Assembly: GCA_946811695.1 (NCBI GenBank)
Contig: OX328124.1
Location: forward strand, 89,646,196 to 89,710,195
Source: Gonocerus acuteangulatus
Taxonomy: Eukaryota; Arthropoda; Insecta; Hemiptera; Coreidae
Direction of reading: 5' to 3'
Length of the DNA: 64,000 nt
Shown here one piece after another: positions 46,291-57,816 of this stretch. Made by a program: the position numbers and the translations under genes. Below the pieces are notes generated by a model. The model saw only the letters and a program-made list of their open reading frames with translations. It was not told the DNA's origin and ran no database searches. Numbering within the stretch: position 1 is the first letter of the stretch; each line of letters begins with the position of its first letter.

Positions 46291-46809
46291 TGACGATAAA
46301 AATTAATTTAAAAAATAAATAATGTTTGCTTCTTGTACGTTTCCCATTTCATTGTGATGTTAAACCCTTGTGATAATTGAAATTTGAATAATAAATCATC
46401 CTCACAGCAAAAATTAATAGTCGCGACTGAAAGCATTCCTCTTCGGTGCCGGATTAATGGAATACATTACTTAACAAGAGTTTTAGATACGCTCTGAACC
46501 GTTCCCGCTTGAAGATCGATCCAAGCGAAAATGCCGGTTGTCTAATGGAAAGAATATGTTTTCATCGCCACAATTGTCATTATCGTGTGGTCTTATGAAA
46601 CAGCGCTTCTTGAAATAAATAATTACCGATAAATCATTTCTAGGTTTATTTCCCTTTGGGGTGATTTGGGGACTCGTAATATTTATATGATGCAAGTGTG
46701 TTCCTTATGTGGAAAATCACTCGGCGTCCATCAGTAACGCTGAAGTTCTCATAAAAAAAATCACCGATAATGGTATTAGTGCTGTTTTATTACGTATGTA
46801 GACCGGGCT

Positions 46810-47400
46810 AGGGTGAAAAAATAGTAGAGCGGCGAGACTAGAGTGTAGCTGAGAGGGTTAAAAATAATGCATGCATTTATACACGCCAAAACCTAGAGGA
46901 GCGGGGAGTAGTATTTCTTTACCTAGAGGGTTCAGTCGAGCCTAGCTGGTTGAACCGAGAATACGTCAAGTACAGCCATGAACACTGAAAGTTTAATATT
47001 GACAGTTCGTTAACGCCTCCTGTTTGGGATCAGCAGTTACCAGAACACCATAATTGGTGTCATAAGAAGCTTCTCGTCAAATTCAATTGGCTGTTTTACA
47101 AAAGTATTAAATTTAACCATATATGAGGAGTGATTTGGTTCAATATGCATTCAAAAGTACTGTAATCCATCCCAGTTTATTGGAAAGAGCGATCCGGATA
47201 TTTCTTTAACTGTGGAAACAGGTGGTTGTACTCTCCCAGCGCTTTACTGGGTGCACAGTACAAGTTCTAGTACCGCCTAAAACAGTAATCTCTACACTCT
47301 TATAACAAATCGTCATCACTGTCTGACGACATACTGCAGACTGTAGAGTGAACCCTCTCGGCTACCCTCTACCCTCGCCACTCCACTATGTTTTCACCCT
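46810..47400. mobile_element. Inverted-repeat DNA element, ~590 bp
   Basis: The first about 50 bp (AGGGTGAAAAAATAGTAGAG, GCGGCGAGACTAGAG, then TGAGAGGGTT) are repeated inverted at 47351-47400 (AACCCTCTCGGCTACCCTCT ... TTTTCACCCT) with about 82% match. The exact target duplication is unclear. No transposase is visible, so it is non-autonomous. Confidence 0.75.
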
Positions 47401-47439
47401 TAATATTGCTTCATTCTTTTTTTGCTTACCTGCTTTGAA

Positions 47440-47590
47440 GGAAATCATCGAAAGGCTATCCTATGTACAGGTTATCGCCCTTTCTAACCATTCACGGTGA
47501 AGGCCTATCACTGGCATTAGTCATTATGTCACAAGCGGGGTTCGAACTCGCATCTCCACCTTGGAATCCTCCATACCAGCCACCCTAGGA
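47440..47590 (-). mobile_element. tRNA-derived SINE-like fragment
   Basis: Minus strand shows a B box (GAGTTCGAACCCCGC) and an A-box-like GGGTGGCTGGTATGGAGG; CTATCCTATGTACAGGTTAT resembles the family B tail. Confidence 0.5.
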
Positions 47591-47599
47591 GAACAGTAA

Positions 47600-49925
47600 A
47601 ATTATAGTAAAAATGAATCTATCTATTAGTTTCAATCATAAAAACATTTTTGAATCTTTGTAAATTTTACCTTCGTTGATGACACCATAACTCGCCAAAA
47701 ATGTATGCACGTGGCGTTCGTGTAATTTGCAAATGTCCACAATGTATATCATTTCATCTCAAATAAAATTTACAACATTTTGATGATGAGTTCGTTTATG
47801 AGCAATATGGACTTTGTGATTACCTGAAACTCCCTCCCCAGACCAATATCTTCATGTGCTCTTAGAAGCCTTAATTTCTGTTTTCATGCTTTAATTATCG
47901 TATACAACCAAAATAATTGAGGAAGATAAATTTGAGATAAACAAAATCTTTTAGTAGAAAATGGGATTTACATAAACCTCGTTATATATCACTTCGGTTA
48001 AAAACAACATTTTAAAATAAAAATGAAACTGAAAGCCCTGGTGAATGGATGGATGGATTGGGTGTTTAAGGGCAGAAAACGTCCAGGTCCTCACCGTCCT
48101 GAAGTGGAATGTTAAAAAGTCGTGTATATGTCGTGAAAGGGTTTGTAATTTTGTGTTTAGGACAGTGCATGACAATGAACTGTTATTTTGATAACTTGTG
48201 TTCAATTTTCTTTTTTTACTAATATCATTGCTTACTACTAACATGTTACTTACTAATAGAACTATTTGTACTAAAACTAATACTAATATACAGTATAGCA
48301 CTATCAATACAAATAATAGACTACATAACCAAATTAATATTTAGTTATTTATTTTTTTCTCTCTTGTATAGTTTGTTTGTTTTTATTTATTTATTTTATT
48401 TTATTTTGTTATTATTATTTTTTTTTCCTCTATGTATAATTTTATTTGTTATCTTTTTTAATACATATATATTTCTTTTTTAAATATATATTTTTTATAT
48501 GTATATATCTATTTTTTTCCTCTTTTTTTTGTAAATTTTTATATATCAATTTTTATTTTTTTTACTAAAACACTAACTACCTAATACAAACTGGTGGACT
48601 AATACAAACTGGCCCTGGTGAAGGTTTGAAATCGAAGCCATAACGTTGGTAATAAAAATACATTTTTATTTTAAAATGAAAATTCATCATTTATCCGTCT
48701 AGGAAACACGACTGATTTCACAAGAGTTTATCCGGCCGTTCTCGACGGTCAACGATCTCTAATATATAAAATGTGCTTTTAACGACAGTATTTTCTATAC
48801 TTCCATTAATAAGCAAGATCTTTGAGAATTATCGTTCTGGAAACCAGCAAAATCAAACCACCAGTTGTAATTATTTGCTTAAAGCTTAACATAAATAAAT
48901 ACAATTCAATTTTTAAATATCGAGCTGACTCAGTTTGATTATTTTATTGATTAAACTCAAATACTAATTGAGTCAGCTGAAATACTTATCCATTTCAAGA
49001 GCTTCTGCTGCACAGCCTTATTCTGTAAAACAATAAGCTGCCTTAAAGCGGGCCATTCACAGTTAAAACAGATAATTAATTACTTCCTAATAAATTAAAA
49101 AAATTTAATAAAGTTTTGTACTTTCAAGTGTACAAGTATAGCTTCATCAGAAGGAATGAGAATGGAGGCCCCGATACAAGAACATCGGAAAAATATATGA
49201 GATCCTTCTGAGTTTTTCATTGTTGAAAGTGGAGCAAGTAAAAAGAAAAAAGTCTCGCTGCTTTTTAGGCAAACCCTTTCCTAATGGAGAGTTGGGCAGG
49301 ATTTTCTTCTTTTTTTCAGATCTCTGACTTTGCTGTCACACTTAACTTATAGTCTCCTCTGTTCCCACTCAGAGCAATATTTTCACAGTGCGGGGTTTCA
49401 TGCCAAGACATATAACACGTGTGTGTTCTTTTTAGTGTGTTTCCTCCCTATTTAAAGGGAGCCGAACCCACTAATGACGTCATATCGATAGCGCTATCCG
49501 GAACTGCTGATGAGCAATTTGACGTTTCATAAGCCAAAAGTCACGAAAAAACAGATCGTTCATATTTGTGTATATATACATGTATATATCGTTGTAGCTC
49601 CATCTCAAGTGGTTCTAATAGAAGGAGAGTGGGACCAATTGAAAACTGAGCAAATTTACTATAAGACTAGGCGAAAGTAAATTTCCTGACATTTTCTGAA
49701 TATTTCTTACCAGCGGGCCAATGGTATTGTTTCAGTAATCCTTATCATTTTCAAATGTCAGATAATGGGGGAGGAAATGAAAATAAGGAGTGCAGTAGAT
49801 GCTGTTCTCAGAAGAAGTAGACTTTTTAGGGCAGAGGGTGGATGCCCACTGATTTGAAACTATTTTTCACATAGGTACATTAAACCATTAAAAGATGTTT
49901 AAATTTTAGTTTCGTTTGGAGTAGT
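47600..49925. other. No gene recognised; T-rich low complexity at 48330-48560
   Basis: Holds a pyrimidine-rich stretch of about 230 bp. A perfect CRE-type site TGACGTCA lies at 49475-49482, just after a palindromic CCCTATTTAAAGGG. A degraded CTGGTGAAGG...CATAACG motif lies near 48610. Confidence 0.4.
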
Positions 49926-49927
49926 AT

Positions 49928-50075
49928 TGGGGGCGAGATTAGCTCAGTCGTAGATGACCGACCAATATGCTGGAGGGCCAGGGTTCAAAACTCGATAGCA
50001 CTAAAGATTCTTCGTTCGTGAGTCGGATTCGGTGTCCCAGACCGCACCTAGACACACCCAGACTTTAATAAACAA
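49928..50075 (+). mobile_element. SINE family C, 5' half
   Basis: GGGGGCGAGATTAGCTCAGT head, GGGTTCAAAACTCGATAGCA at the B box, then CACTAAAGATTCTTCGTTCG. The distal body is lost. Confidence 0.65.
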
Positions 50076-50079
50076 GAAG

Positions 50080-51330
50080 ACTTAAAATGAATTATTTTAT
50101 AATATGACAAAGACTTATTTCAGAAGATCGACATTTACTCTAAAACTATCGATTTTAAACAGATACGAAGTACACATTTTTGATCTATCACTCTAGACGT
50201 GGCCCTACCTGTGGAAGGTTCGTGGAGGTTTGAGCTGTAATGATAATTTATTTTATATTAGTTTAAGTGGTCCTGAAGAAGAGTCATAGAGACGTGAACA
50301 GGTAGAGCGCAATAAAGGTGTAGTAGAGAAGAAAGTGAGCGTTTTTTTTTATTTATTTATTTATTTTTTTAATATAATATACTTAAAGTTGTTCCAAAGG
50401 TGTTTGTTTCGTTCCATTTTATGCCATCAAATTCTTGCTAGATATAATCATTTCTAGGATTCAGTCTAAGTTGGCGCAGTTTATTCAAGATGGTGGAACG
50501 TTTAGTTAAATTCCTAGGTGTGTTGCTATTCTAGTTCCACTTATTAAAGAATGTACGAAAACTTTCATGGATAGGACGTAGTATGAACCAAAAAACACCA
50601 CCTCAAATGTGCATAAATTACGAAATAGGTGGGTTGTCTCTGTTCGAAAGAGCCGATAATAATATCCCTGAATTAATTATGCTGATAATATTCTTCCAAT
50701 TAGCGGAAATATATCAAATTACCTCCGATGAAATAGACATTTAACGTTTATTATATTTATAATGGATAGAAGCAATAGAGTGATATTAATTGTCAAATTA
50801 ATTTAGATCATTTATAACTAAATTAGAATGACATTTATTTTACCCACTCACAATTAAACCCATTTAAATCACCAACAATTTTATCTTTTTGTCATTTAGG
50901 ACATTTTCACACAATCATCATAGGAAGTCTTCTCTATCTACACAATTTATTTATACATTAAAGGAGCGGTGCTAATAGTCCAGATTAGCCAAATGTGCCT
51001 TAATAAATAAATAAAATAAGAAAATAAAAGAAATAAGAAATTAAGGTAGACATCTTCAATAAAATAATATTTAATTATTGTTTAGAACCTACTATAATTG
51101 ATGTACATAGGGATTTGTATACATAGATACATAAATGTACACTAATAAAAATAAAAAATAAAATTTCATTATGACATTATTTATATTAATAATTATTTTT
51201 TTCGACCAAATCTTCATAGCTACGGATGCTCATAAATAAATAAATAAAAATAAAACAAAATAAAATTAATAAAAACATATAATATATTTATAATCAAATA
51301 AAAAAATAAAAAAGAGTAAACATAATGTAA
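50080..51330. other. No recognisable feature
   Basis: AT-rich DNA becoming A-rich toward 51300; no gene or transposon recognised. Confidence 0.4.
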
Positions 51331-51337
51331 ATTTATA

Positions 51338-52194
51338 AAGTCCGTCACGCAGGAGCTGCATAACTAAGCACTTTCCTCAGAATTGGGTAGTGTCGAGTGC
51401 ATTCCTGAATAATTTGTTTAAAATAACCTATATAGATAAATAAAATAAAAACATAAATTGTTCTACTCTTTTGCATTTTTTATGAGCAGCTGTTTCAATT
51501 ATTAATTTTGTAATTAATTTCCTTCCAGAGTTTTGTGCATGCGGGGTACTACACTACGCACTAAATACACAAAGCTTTACATTTTTATCTATTGATCTTG
51601 ATGAGTTTCCCGAACCTACGTTTGTCGGAAGAATTCAATTCAAACATAGTACAAAGTAACACCCCTCTTCCAATAGACCGATTTAGTTCATTTTCACAAT
51701 ACTTCTTTCTTATTAGACAGCCAGGACGTATACAGAGTTTCGTAACAATGCGAAATTACGACCGGTATAAGGAAATTAGTAATTTCTGTCCGGAGTGAAC
51801 CCCCCCTTGTTGTCAACCAATTTATTTTATTTTTACAACAAATTTTTCTCTTCAGTTGACCACAACAAATACCGAGTTTCGCTGAAATATAACAACAATT
51901 ATGGCTGGTATTGACAAATAACTACTTTGGCTCCGGAGTAACCCCCCCCCCCCTCCGGGTGGACCGATTTTGTTGGTTAACGAACTCGTTCAATCGTTTG
52001 ATGGGGAAATACTACATACCAAGTTTCGTGGCAAAAAAAACAAACACTATGCATATATATATATATATAAATTTTAACTGGGGTAATATTCGGTGTCTAC
52101 TAGGTAGGATCGATAAAGATTCGAAGAAGTTTTTCAAAACTTCCGTCATGAGTGCAACCTCAATAGCTACTTTCCTTCGGAGGAAAGTGCTAAA
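51338..52194 (+). mobile_element. Helentron-like family E, copy 2 (both ends)
   Basis: The 5' end AAGTCCGTCACGCAGGAGCT is followed by the subterminal motif AGCACTTTCCTC (51367-51378). Its exact inverse, GAGGAAAGTGCT, closes the element at 52180-52191 and is followed by AAAA. The 3' end forms a hairpin, stem ACTTTCCT / AGGAAAGT with loop TCGG. In between are about two and a half tandem units (see copy 3), the TGGACCGATTTTGTTGGTTA module, a short (TA)n and the conserved 3' block (GGTAATATTCGGTGTCTACT, TTCCGTCATGAGTG). Confidence 0.75.
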
Positions 52195-52229
52195 ACAAAT
52201 AAATAAACAAAAATAATAGAGGTATCACT

Positions 52230-52975
52230 TACTTTCTTATATCTATTGTTGTTTTTCCTGTGTTCATCATTGGAGGAACCCTCCATCGTGAGAATTCATT
52301 TTAAACTACGTGTTTCATAATTGGCTACACGTGACATACAAACAAGAATATTTAATTTTAAATTTAACAATTAATATAAATATAGAATGATAAAAAGAAA
52401 AAAAAAAAAAAAGAAAGAGCAAAATATATATTTTTGTAATATAACAGTACATGTGTACTGGTAAATATTTGTAAGTCTAATTTTGTAATAAATGTATTAG
52501 ATTTCTTGAAATAGTGAAGTAAGTTGAAATTGTCTTTAGACCAAGTTCTGTTCTGTAAGCTAATCTTCCTCATGAGTTTTGTTCTAAGTTTAGTTTTATT
52601 ATTGCATTTGCATGTATTATTATTAATCAATTTAAATATATAGACAACCTTTCATGGAATCATTTTTATTTATGAATTGTATTATATTAAATTGTTGAGT
52701 GTTCATTTTTGTTTGTTAAATATTGTGAACATGTGTTTGTTCGTCTCCTTTTCTGATTGTTCATCATGTTTTTAATTTTATTCGTTTCTTAGTCGTTTCT
52801 CTGTAGTTTGCGTGTACACTAAGATTTAGGAAACGTCATGCACTTTAAAGCTGTTTTTTACAGTTAGTCAACCGTCTCTTTTCCTAATAGTATCGAATTT
52901 CCTTCGAACTATGTAATTGTAACTGTACCATTTTTCTGTTTAGGCATATTAAGTAATGTTGTAATATGTTTAATC
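52230..52975. other. No recognisable feature
   Basis: AT-rich DNA between two Helentron-like elements, with an A run at 52400-52413. Confidence 0.4.
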
Positions 52976-52977
52976 TG

Positions 52978-53117
52978 TTTTAGCGCGGTTCCTCCCTCCC
53001 TTCATAGGGAGGAACCCCGCTTATAAGGTTGATCTCATGAAAAGATCCGGAAGTGCCGACTAGAAAATTTTGCGTTTCAGAACCCCTAGAGACCGAAAAT
53101 AACGGTGGTTCAAATTT

Positions 53118-53180
<63 letters not shown>

Positions 53181-54791
53181 CTGTTCGCTCATTTCTGGCT
53201 TCCCTAATGGTCCGAATTTGATGAAATTTGGTACAAAAATCCGTCGTCCAATTTGAAAGGTCAAGTTCGTTAACCAGCAAAATCCGCCCACTGGAAGATG
53301 GCGCTTGGGGCGAAATTCGCGCAAACAAAATCGTAACGCTTACGTTTTTGAGTTCATATGCTTGTAAGTACTCGTTTTATTGGCTTCTTGGCCAAAAAAA
53401 CGAATGAAACCATTTTCAAGGCGATAGCTTTAACCGTTTTCGAGAAAATTGGAAAAATAGTTGTTGACTATCGTTTTTGGTTTGGGTACTTAGAATCATG
53501 GGATTCAGTTGAAACATTTTTTGCATGTTTGAATTTAGTCAAAACCAACATGTTAAATTTTTGGTTACGTTTGGAGTTAAGGAAGGGTTAGAAAAAAAAT
53601 ATTTTATAAACAGACATGAAAAGTTTTGGGAACTTCGTATAATTTCATTTATATCTCGAACACGGTTGGGAAATCGTGATAAGTGGATAGAAATTATCTG
53701 AAAGCTTTATAAATTCTCTACAAAAAAGATTCTGGAACAATTTTTGATTAGGTGATGTCAATCGGAGAAATAAGTGCTTAAACTTTGAAGTAATTGATTT
53801 CGTTTATTCGAACAGTTCTTTTTGTCTGTTTTTATTCCTTGTTATTTTTTAATTGCTTTTAGCTGGGTAATGTATTTGACAATTAAACAGATTAGGTAAA
53901 ATAAGAAAAACAATTCATTGTTAGAAATATAGCTTGCCAAGAGAAAGAGATTCGATGACGTCTTTTGAATATTTTCAATGCCCTTCGTGCTGTTGGTTTT
54001 TTTTTTTTTTTTTATTTTATTTTATTTTTCAATTGATTTTATTTGTAGAATTATTACTATAGTAAAAGAACACAGGAATATGTAAAAAAAAGTGATATTT
54101 TCCAATTCCTTGAAACGTATGAAATGAAGAATCAGTAGAAGAGGATTCTAGGGTCTGGCGGACCCGACCAGGTAAAGCCATAAAACCCTTTGAACAAAGG
54201 CCGAGGAAAATATTATCCACAATGGTTACTTAACTGTCAACCTTGGTATTTCTCTGCCTCCCGGCATTTCCATTGGTATGTAGTATCTTATTTCTTTGTA
54301 AAATTAATTAATGTTACTATTAGCTACTATAGTTTTCATTGGTATGTAGTTTCTTATTTCTTAGTAAAATCAATTAATGTTACTATTTTCTTCTTTTTCT
54401 GTTATGTTTCTATTGATTTTCATTCTACTTATTCTAAGAATTTAAGACGAAATTGTTCTTTTATAATAAGTTAATTGTATTTATAGTTCTGTTACTTATC
54501 TCAATTATAAACTTTTTTTTTTTGTTGTTTCTGTATTAATTTCTGTTTTTCTTGTCATTTTAGCTGACGAAGGCTACCAATGATTAGCCGAAACGTCCTA
54601 AATATAGATTTTTTAACAAAAATCTTATTGAGGTTTCTTTAGCCGAATCCCCACCGTTCCATCTTTACTTATCACCCATCTTCATGAGAAAAACATTAAC
54701 TGTTTCTATTCTAAGCTTTTCAAATGACAATAGGGATATGAACAGGAACCGCGCTAAGATGATGCAGTTCCTGCAAGTTGGACTTTTTTTG
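52978..54791 (-). mobile_element. Helentron-like family D, copy 2 (both ends)
   Basis: Reverse orientation. The 3' end (TTAGCGCGGTTCC forward at 52980-52992, then a hairpin CCTCCCTCCCTTCATAGGGA) pairs with GGAACCGCGCTAA at 54745-54757 next to the 5' end at about 54791. The interior shares with copy 1 the GCAAAATCCGCC-CTGGAAGATGGCG block, the (TA)n tract (53121-53176) and the AATAAGTGCTTAAACTTT...GAAATC block. A local duplication of about 64 bp (54275-54400) and a hammerhead-like motif at 54561-54592 lie near the 5' end. Confidence 0.72.
54561..54592 (+). ncRNA. Hammerhead-core-like motif
   Basis: CTGACGA, one extra A, a perfect 5-bp stem GGCTA/TAGCC around CCAATGAT, then GAAACGTC. Same architecture as the motif at 15.3 kb. 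Stems I and III were not verified. Confidence 0.35.
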
Positions 54792-54951
54792 TTATTCTTT
54801 TTGTTGCCTTCAAGTGCTATGTTTGCCTGCCAGTGCATATTATGCAAGTGACTCCTTCGCCATCATTTCCGGTAGGTATCTAATAGATAATGTAAATATG
54901 TAAATATATAGACAATACGCTGATATAATGTAATTTAGTAATATAGATATA

Positions 54952-54996
54952 TGTATGTATGTATGTGTGTGTCTGTGTGTGTGTGTGTGTGTGAGT

Positions 54997-55040
<44 letters not shown>
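54952..55040. repeat. (GT)n-rich microsatellite
   Basis: GTAT repeats passing into GT repeats, immediately upstream of Helentron-like E copy 3. Confidence 0.92.
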
Positions 55041-55097
55041 ATAATGTAAGTATATGAGACAATGTAATGTATGTATGTAATTTTTGTAATAACTATA

Positions 55098-56153
55098 TAA
55101 AGTCCGTCACGCAGGAGCTGCATAACTAAGCACTTTCCTCAGAATTTGGGTAGTGTAGACTGCTTTCCAGAACAATTTGCTTAAAATACCCTAAATAAAT
55201 AAAATAAAAACATGAATAGTTCTCTTTTAATTTTGTAATGAGTAACTGATAAATTATTAATTTACTTCCAGAGTTATGTTTACACTTGGTACCTACTACA
55301 CTACGTAATAAATACAAAATCCTCATATTATCGTATTTTGATCTAACGCAGGAACCGGATACAGTCCCTCTAGCGCTCCTTGCGGCGCCTTTGTGAACCT
55401 ATGTCTGGCTGGCTTTTCTATTGAAATATATTACAAAGTAAACTCCCCTTTCCGATTGACCGATTCAGCTCATTTTTACAACACTTCTTTCTCATGAGTT
55501 ACCCACGACGTATACCGCGTTTCGTTACAATACAGCAGAAATTACGACCAGTATGAGTATATTAGTAATTTGGGTCCGGAGTAACCCCCCCCCCCTCCTA
55601 ATGAACCGATCTAGTTTATTTTTACAACACATATTTACCTGTAGATTACCACTGCGAATACCGAGTTTCGTCGAAATATACCAAAAATCACGGTTGGTAG
55701 TGGCGAATTGGTATTGTGGGTCTGGAGTAACCCCCCCCCCCCCTCCTAATGAACCGATTTAGTTTATTTTTACAACACATATTTACCTGTAGATTACCAC
55801 TATGAGTACCGAGTTTCGTCGAAATAAACCTAAAATCACGGCTGGTAGTGGCGAATTGGTATTGTCGGTCCGGAGTAAACCCCCCCCCCTCCTTATGAAC
55901 CGATTTAGTTTATTTTCATATGTAACTTTTCTCTCTATATTACCAGTACGAATACCAAGTTTCGTTGAAATATAACAAATATTACGGCTGAAATGGTCAA
56001 ATTAGTGTTTTGGGTTCGGGGTAAACCCCCCCTTCCGATGGACCGATTTTGGTGGTTAACGAACTCGTTCAATCGTTTGCTAATTGAATGCTATATACCA
56101 AGTTTCGTGACGAAAAAACAAAAACTCTGGCCGCTATCGTGTTAACAGACACA

Positions 56154-56196
<43 letters not shown>

Positions 56197-56319
56197 TTTA
56201 ACGGGGGTCATTTTCGGTGTCTACTAGGTAGGATCGATAAAGATTTGAAGAAATTTTTCAAAAATTCCGTCATGAGTCCAACCTCAATAGCTACTTTCCT
56301 TCGGAGGAAAGTGCTAAAA
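55098..56319 (+). mobile_element. Helentron-like family E, copy 3 (both ends, expanded array)
   Basis: 5' AAAGTCCGTCACGCAGGAGC with AGCACTTTCCTC at 55129-55140. 3' hairpin with GAGGAAAGTGCT at 56304-56315 and AAAA. The centre is a tandem array of about 145-155-bp units (starts near 55440, 55575, 55728, 55874 and 56020). Each unit runs from a poly-C block through GAACCGATTTAGTTTATTTT to CCGAGTTTCGTCGAAATA and GGCTGGTAGTGG. The last unit changes to GATTTTGGTGGTTAACGAAC and leads into GTGTTAACAGACACATA and (TA)n. Confidence 0.78.
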
Positions 56320-56384
56320 TGTAAGGTGTACATCGCCATAAAGCGGAACACCAACAAATAAAATAAAATAAAATAATAGATAAT

Positions 56385-56475
56385 TTCTATGAAAATTTAA
56401 AAACATGTTTCAATACTTCTTTGATGAGTACAACCCCAATAGCTAAATTCCTTCGAAAAATCTTAAAATGCCCAA
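56385..56475 (+). mobile_element. Helentron-like 3' block, degraded
   Basis: TTCAATACTTCTTTGATGAG, TACAACCCCAATAGC and TTCCTTCG repeat the order of the E 3' block directly after copy 3. Confidence 0.45.
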
Positions 56476-56581
56476 TACAGCAGCTTCATATTCTAATTGA
56501 GAGTGTAAAAACTGGTAACCAATAATTTATTCTTTCTATATGGAACCCCTCATTACACCAGTAATTCGTTCCACACAATGT

Positions 56582-56704
56582 GTCGTTTAGCCTCAGAGAA
56601 AAAAAAAATCTCAAATTTTGTGGAAGGTCTAACATATATTTAAGCAAGATCGATATACGAACTTATAGAAATGAGGAATTTTTTTTTCTCTGAGGCTAAA
56701 CGAC
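56582..56704. mobile_element. Short MITE, 123 bp
   Basis: GTCGTTTAGCCTCAGAGAAA and its inverse at the other end give inverted repeats of about 33 bp in a 123-bp unit. The flanks show no clear duplication. Confidence 0.72.
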
Positions 56705-57062
56705 TTTTTTAGTGACCTTATGAAAAGTCACTTCCCCCATTTGCAAAAGTCTTTCATCCAAGGAAGAAAGTAATACTTGAAGAGATTTGAGTGTAAAATC
56801 CTCACAAAAGGTCCTAATCCTCATGAGCGGTCTAATAGTCTGATGGAGTTCTATAGATTTCACAGAGACTTTCTGTCAGGTTCTACTTCATTGAAACAAA
56901 CTATTTGAATAGTTGCTTCGTCTGCAAATACCAGCTCTATAATTCCCTTTCTTCTTTTCTTATTCGGTTCACTTCTTCTTCTGCCTTCCATTTGTGCTTC
57001 TGCCTTCCTGCATTGCTTCTTGGTATAATTTACCAAAGCCTGGTCGTGTAGTCATAAATAAT

Positions 57063-57180
57063 AAAAAAAGTCCCCTAGGAGCTGCATAATTAAGCACATT
57101 CCTCACCAAGGTGTGTATATAAGCCACAAAGCTAAAGAATTTGCATAAAATAACTTATATAAATAAATTATAAGTACTCG
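57063..57180 (+). mobile_element. Helentron-like family E 5'-end fragment
   Basis: AAAGTCCCCTAGGAGCTGCA then AGCACATTCCTC (57093-57104) and TTGCATAAAATAACTTATAT match the E 5' region; no matching 3' end follows. Confidence 0.6.
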
Positions 57181-57814
57181 AGTTGGGAAAAAGTTGGTAC
57201 CCTGTAGAAAACCCATCATGAAATCTACATTACTCACCTATAAAGATTTTCGTGTGGATTTTTTTGGGAGTAGGAAAGTGTTTGAGCAAGTTTGTTTTTT
57301 AATAAAAAAAGTGAACATTAACATTCAAGACTTGTTTAGCAGCGTCTTTGGTATTTTTTATACTTTAACCTATTCAAGATCAACAGTCCTCCTACACCAC
57401 AAATTTAAAGGACATTTGATTTAAAATCTTGTAGTTAGAAAATTTAAGATTTCGCCTCCTGGGAATTAAAGTAAGAAAGAGGCTGTTGTATTCATGAGTT
57501 CTAAAAGTCCCCGATTGTCTAGAAAAGTAGTGTTCTCCATTTCCTTCAAGAAGAGATTTTTTTCTAGAAACATTATTTTCAGGAGTGAGAATTATTTATA
57601 ACATTTACCATTTTCTATACTGCAAGTTAAAAGTCATAAATTGCTAAAGGAAGCAAACGCCTCGAGGCGTTAAACGAGTTTTACTAGCGAGAGGACCTAG
57701 TTACGTCCTCCACAGGCTCCACATAAATCTAGCAGACGTTGAACTTCCTTTTCGTACCCCTGAGTTACGGCTATTGGCTCGAAGCAGGTGTAAGTCGGGA
57801 AAATGAGTTGTTTC
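57181..57814. other. No recognisable feature
   Basis: AT-rich DNA with a perfect 12-bp palindrome CGCCTCGAGGCG at about 57659-57670. Confidence 0.4.
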
Positions 57815-57816
57815 TA

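Noticed and set aside
47951..48307. 118-residue minus-strand gene
   Set aside because: No start context, splice sites or recognisable domain; composition follows low-complexity T/A-rich DNA.
52980..53324. Protein of 114 residues similar to one at 12042-12254
   Set aside because: The shared peptide comes from the repeated end of Helentron-like family D, with a (TA)n tract inside.
55553..55762. Proline-rich peptide
   Set aside because: Produced by poly-C blocks of the tandem array in family E.
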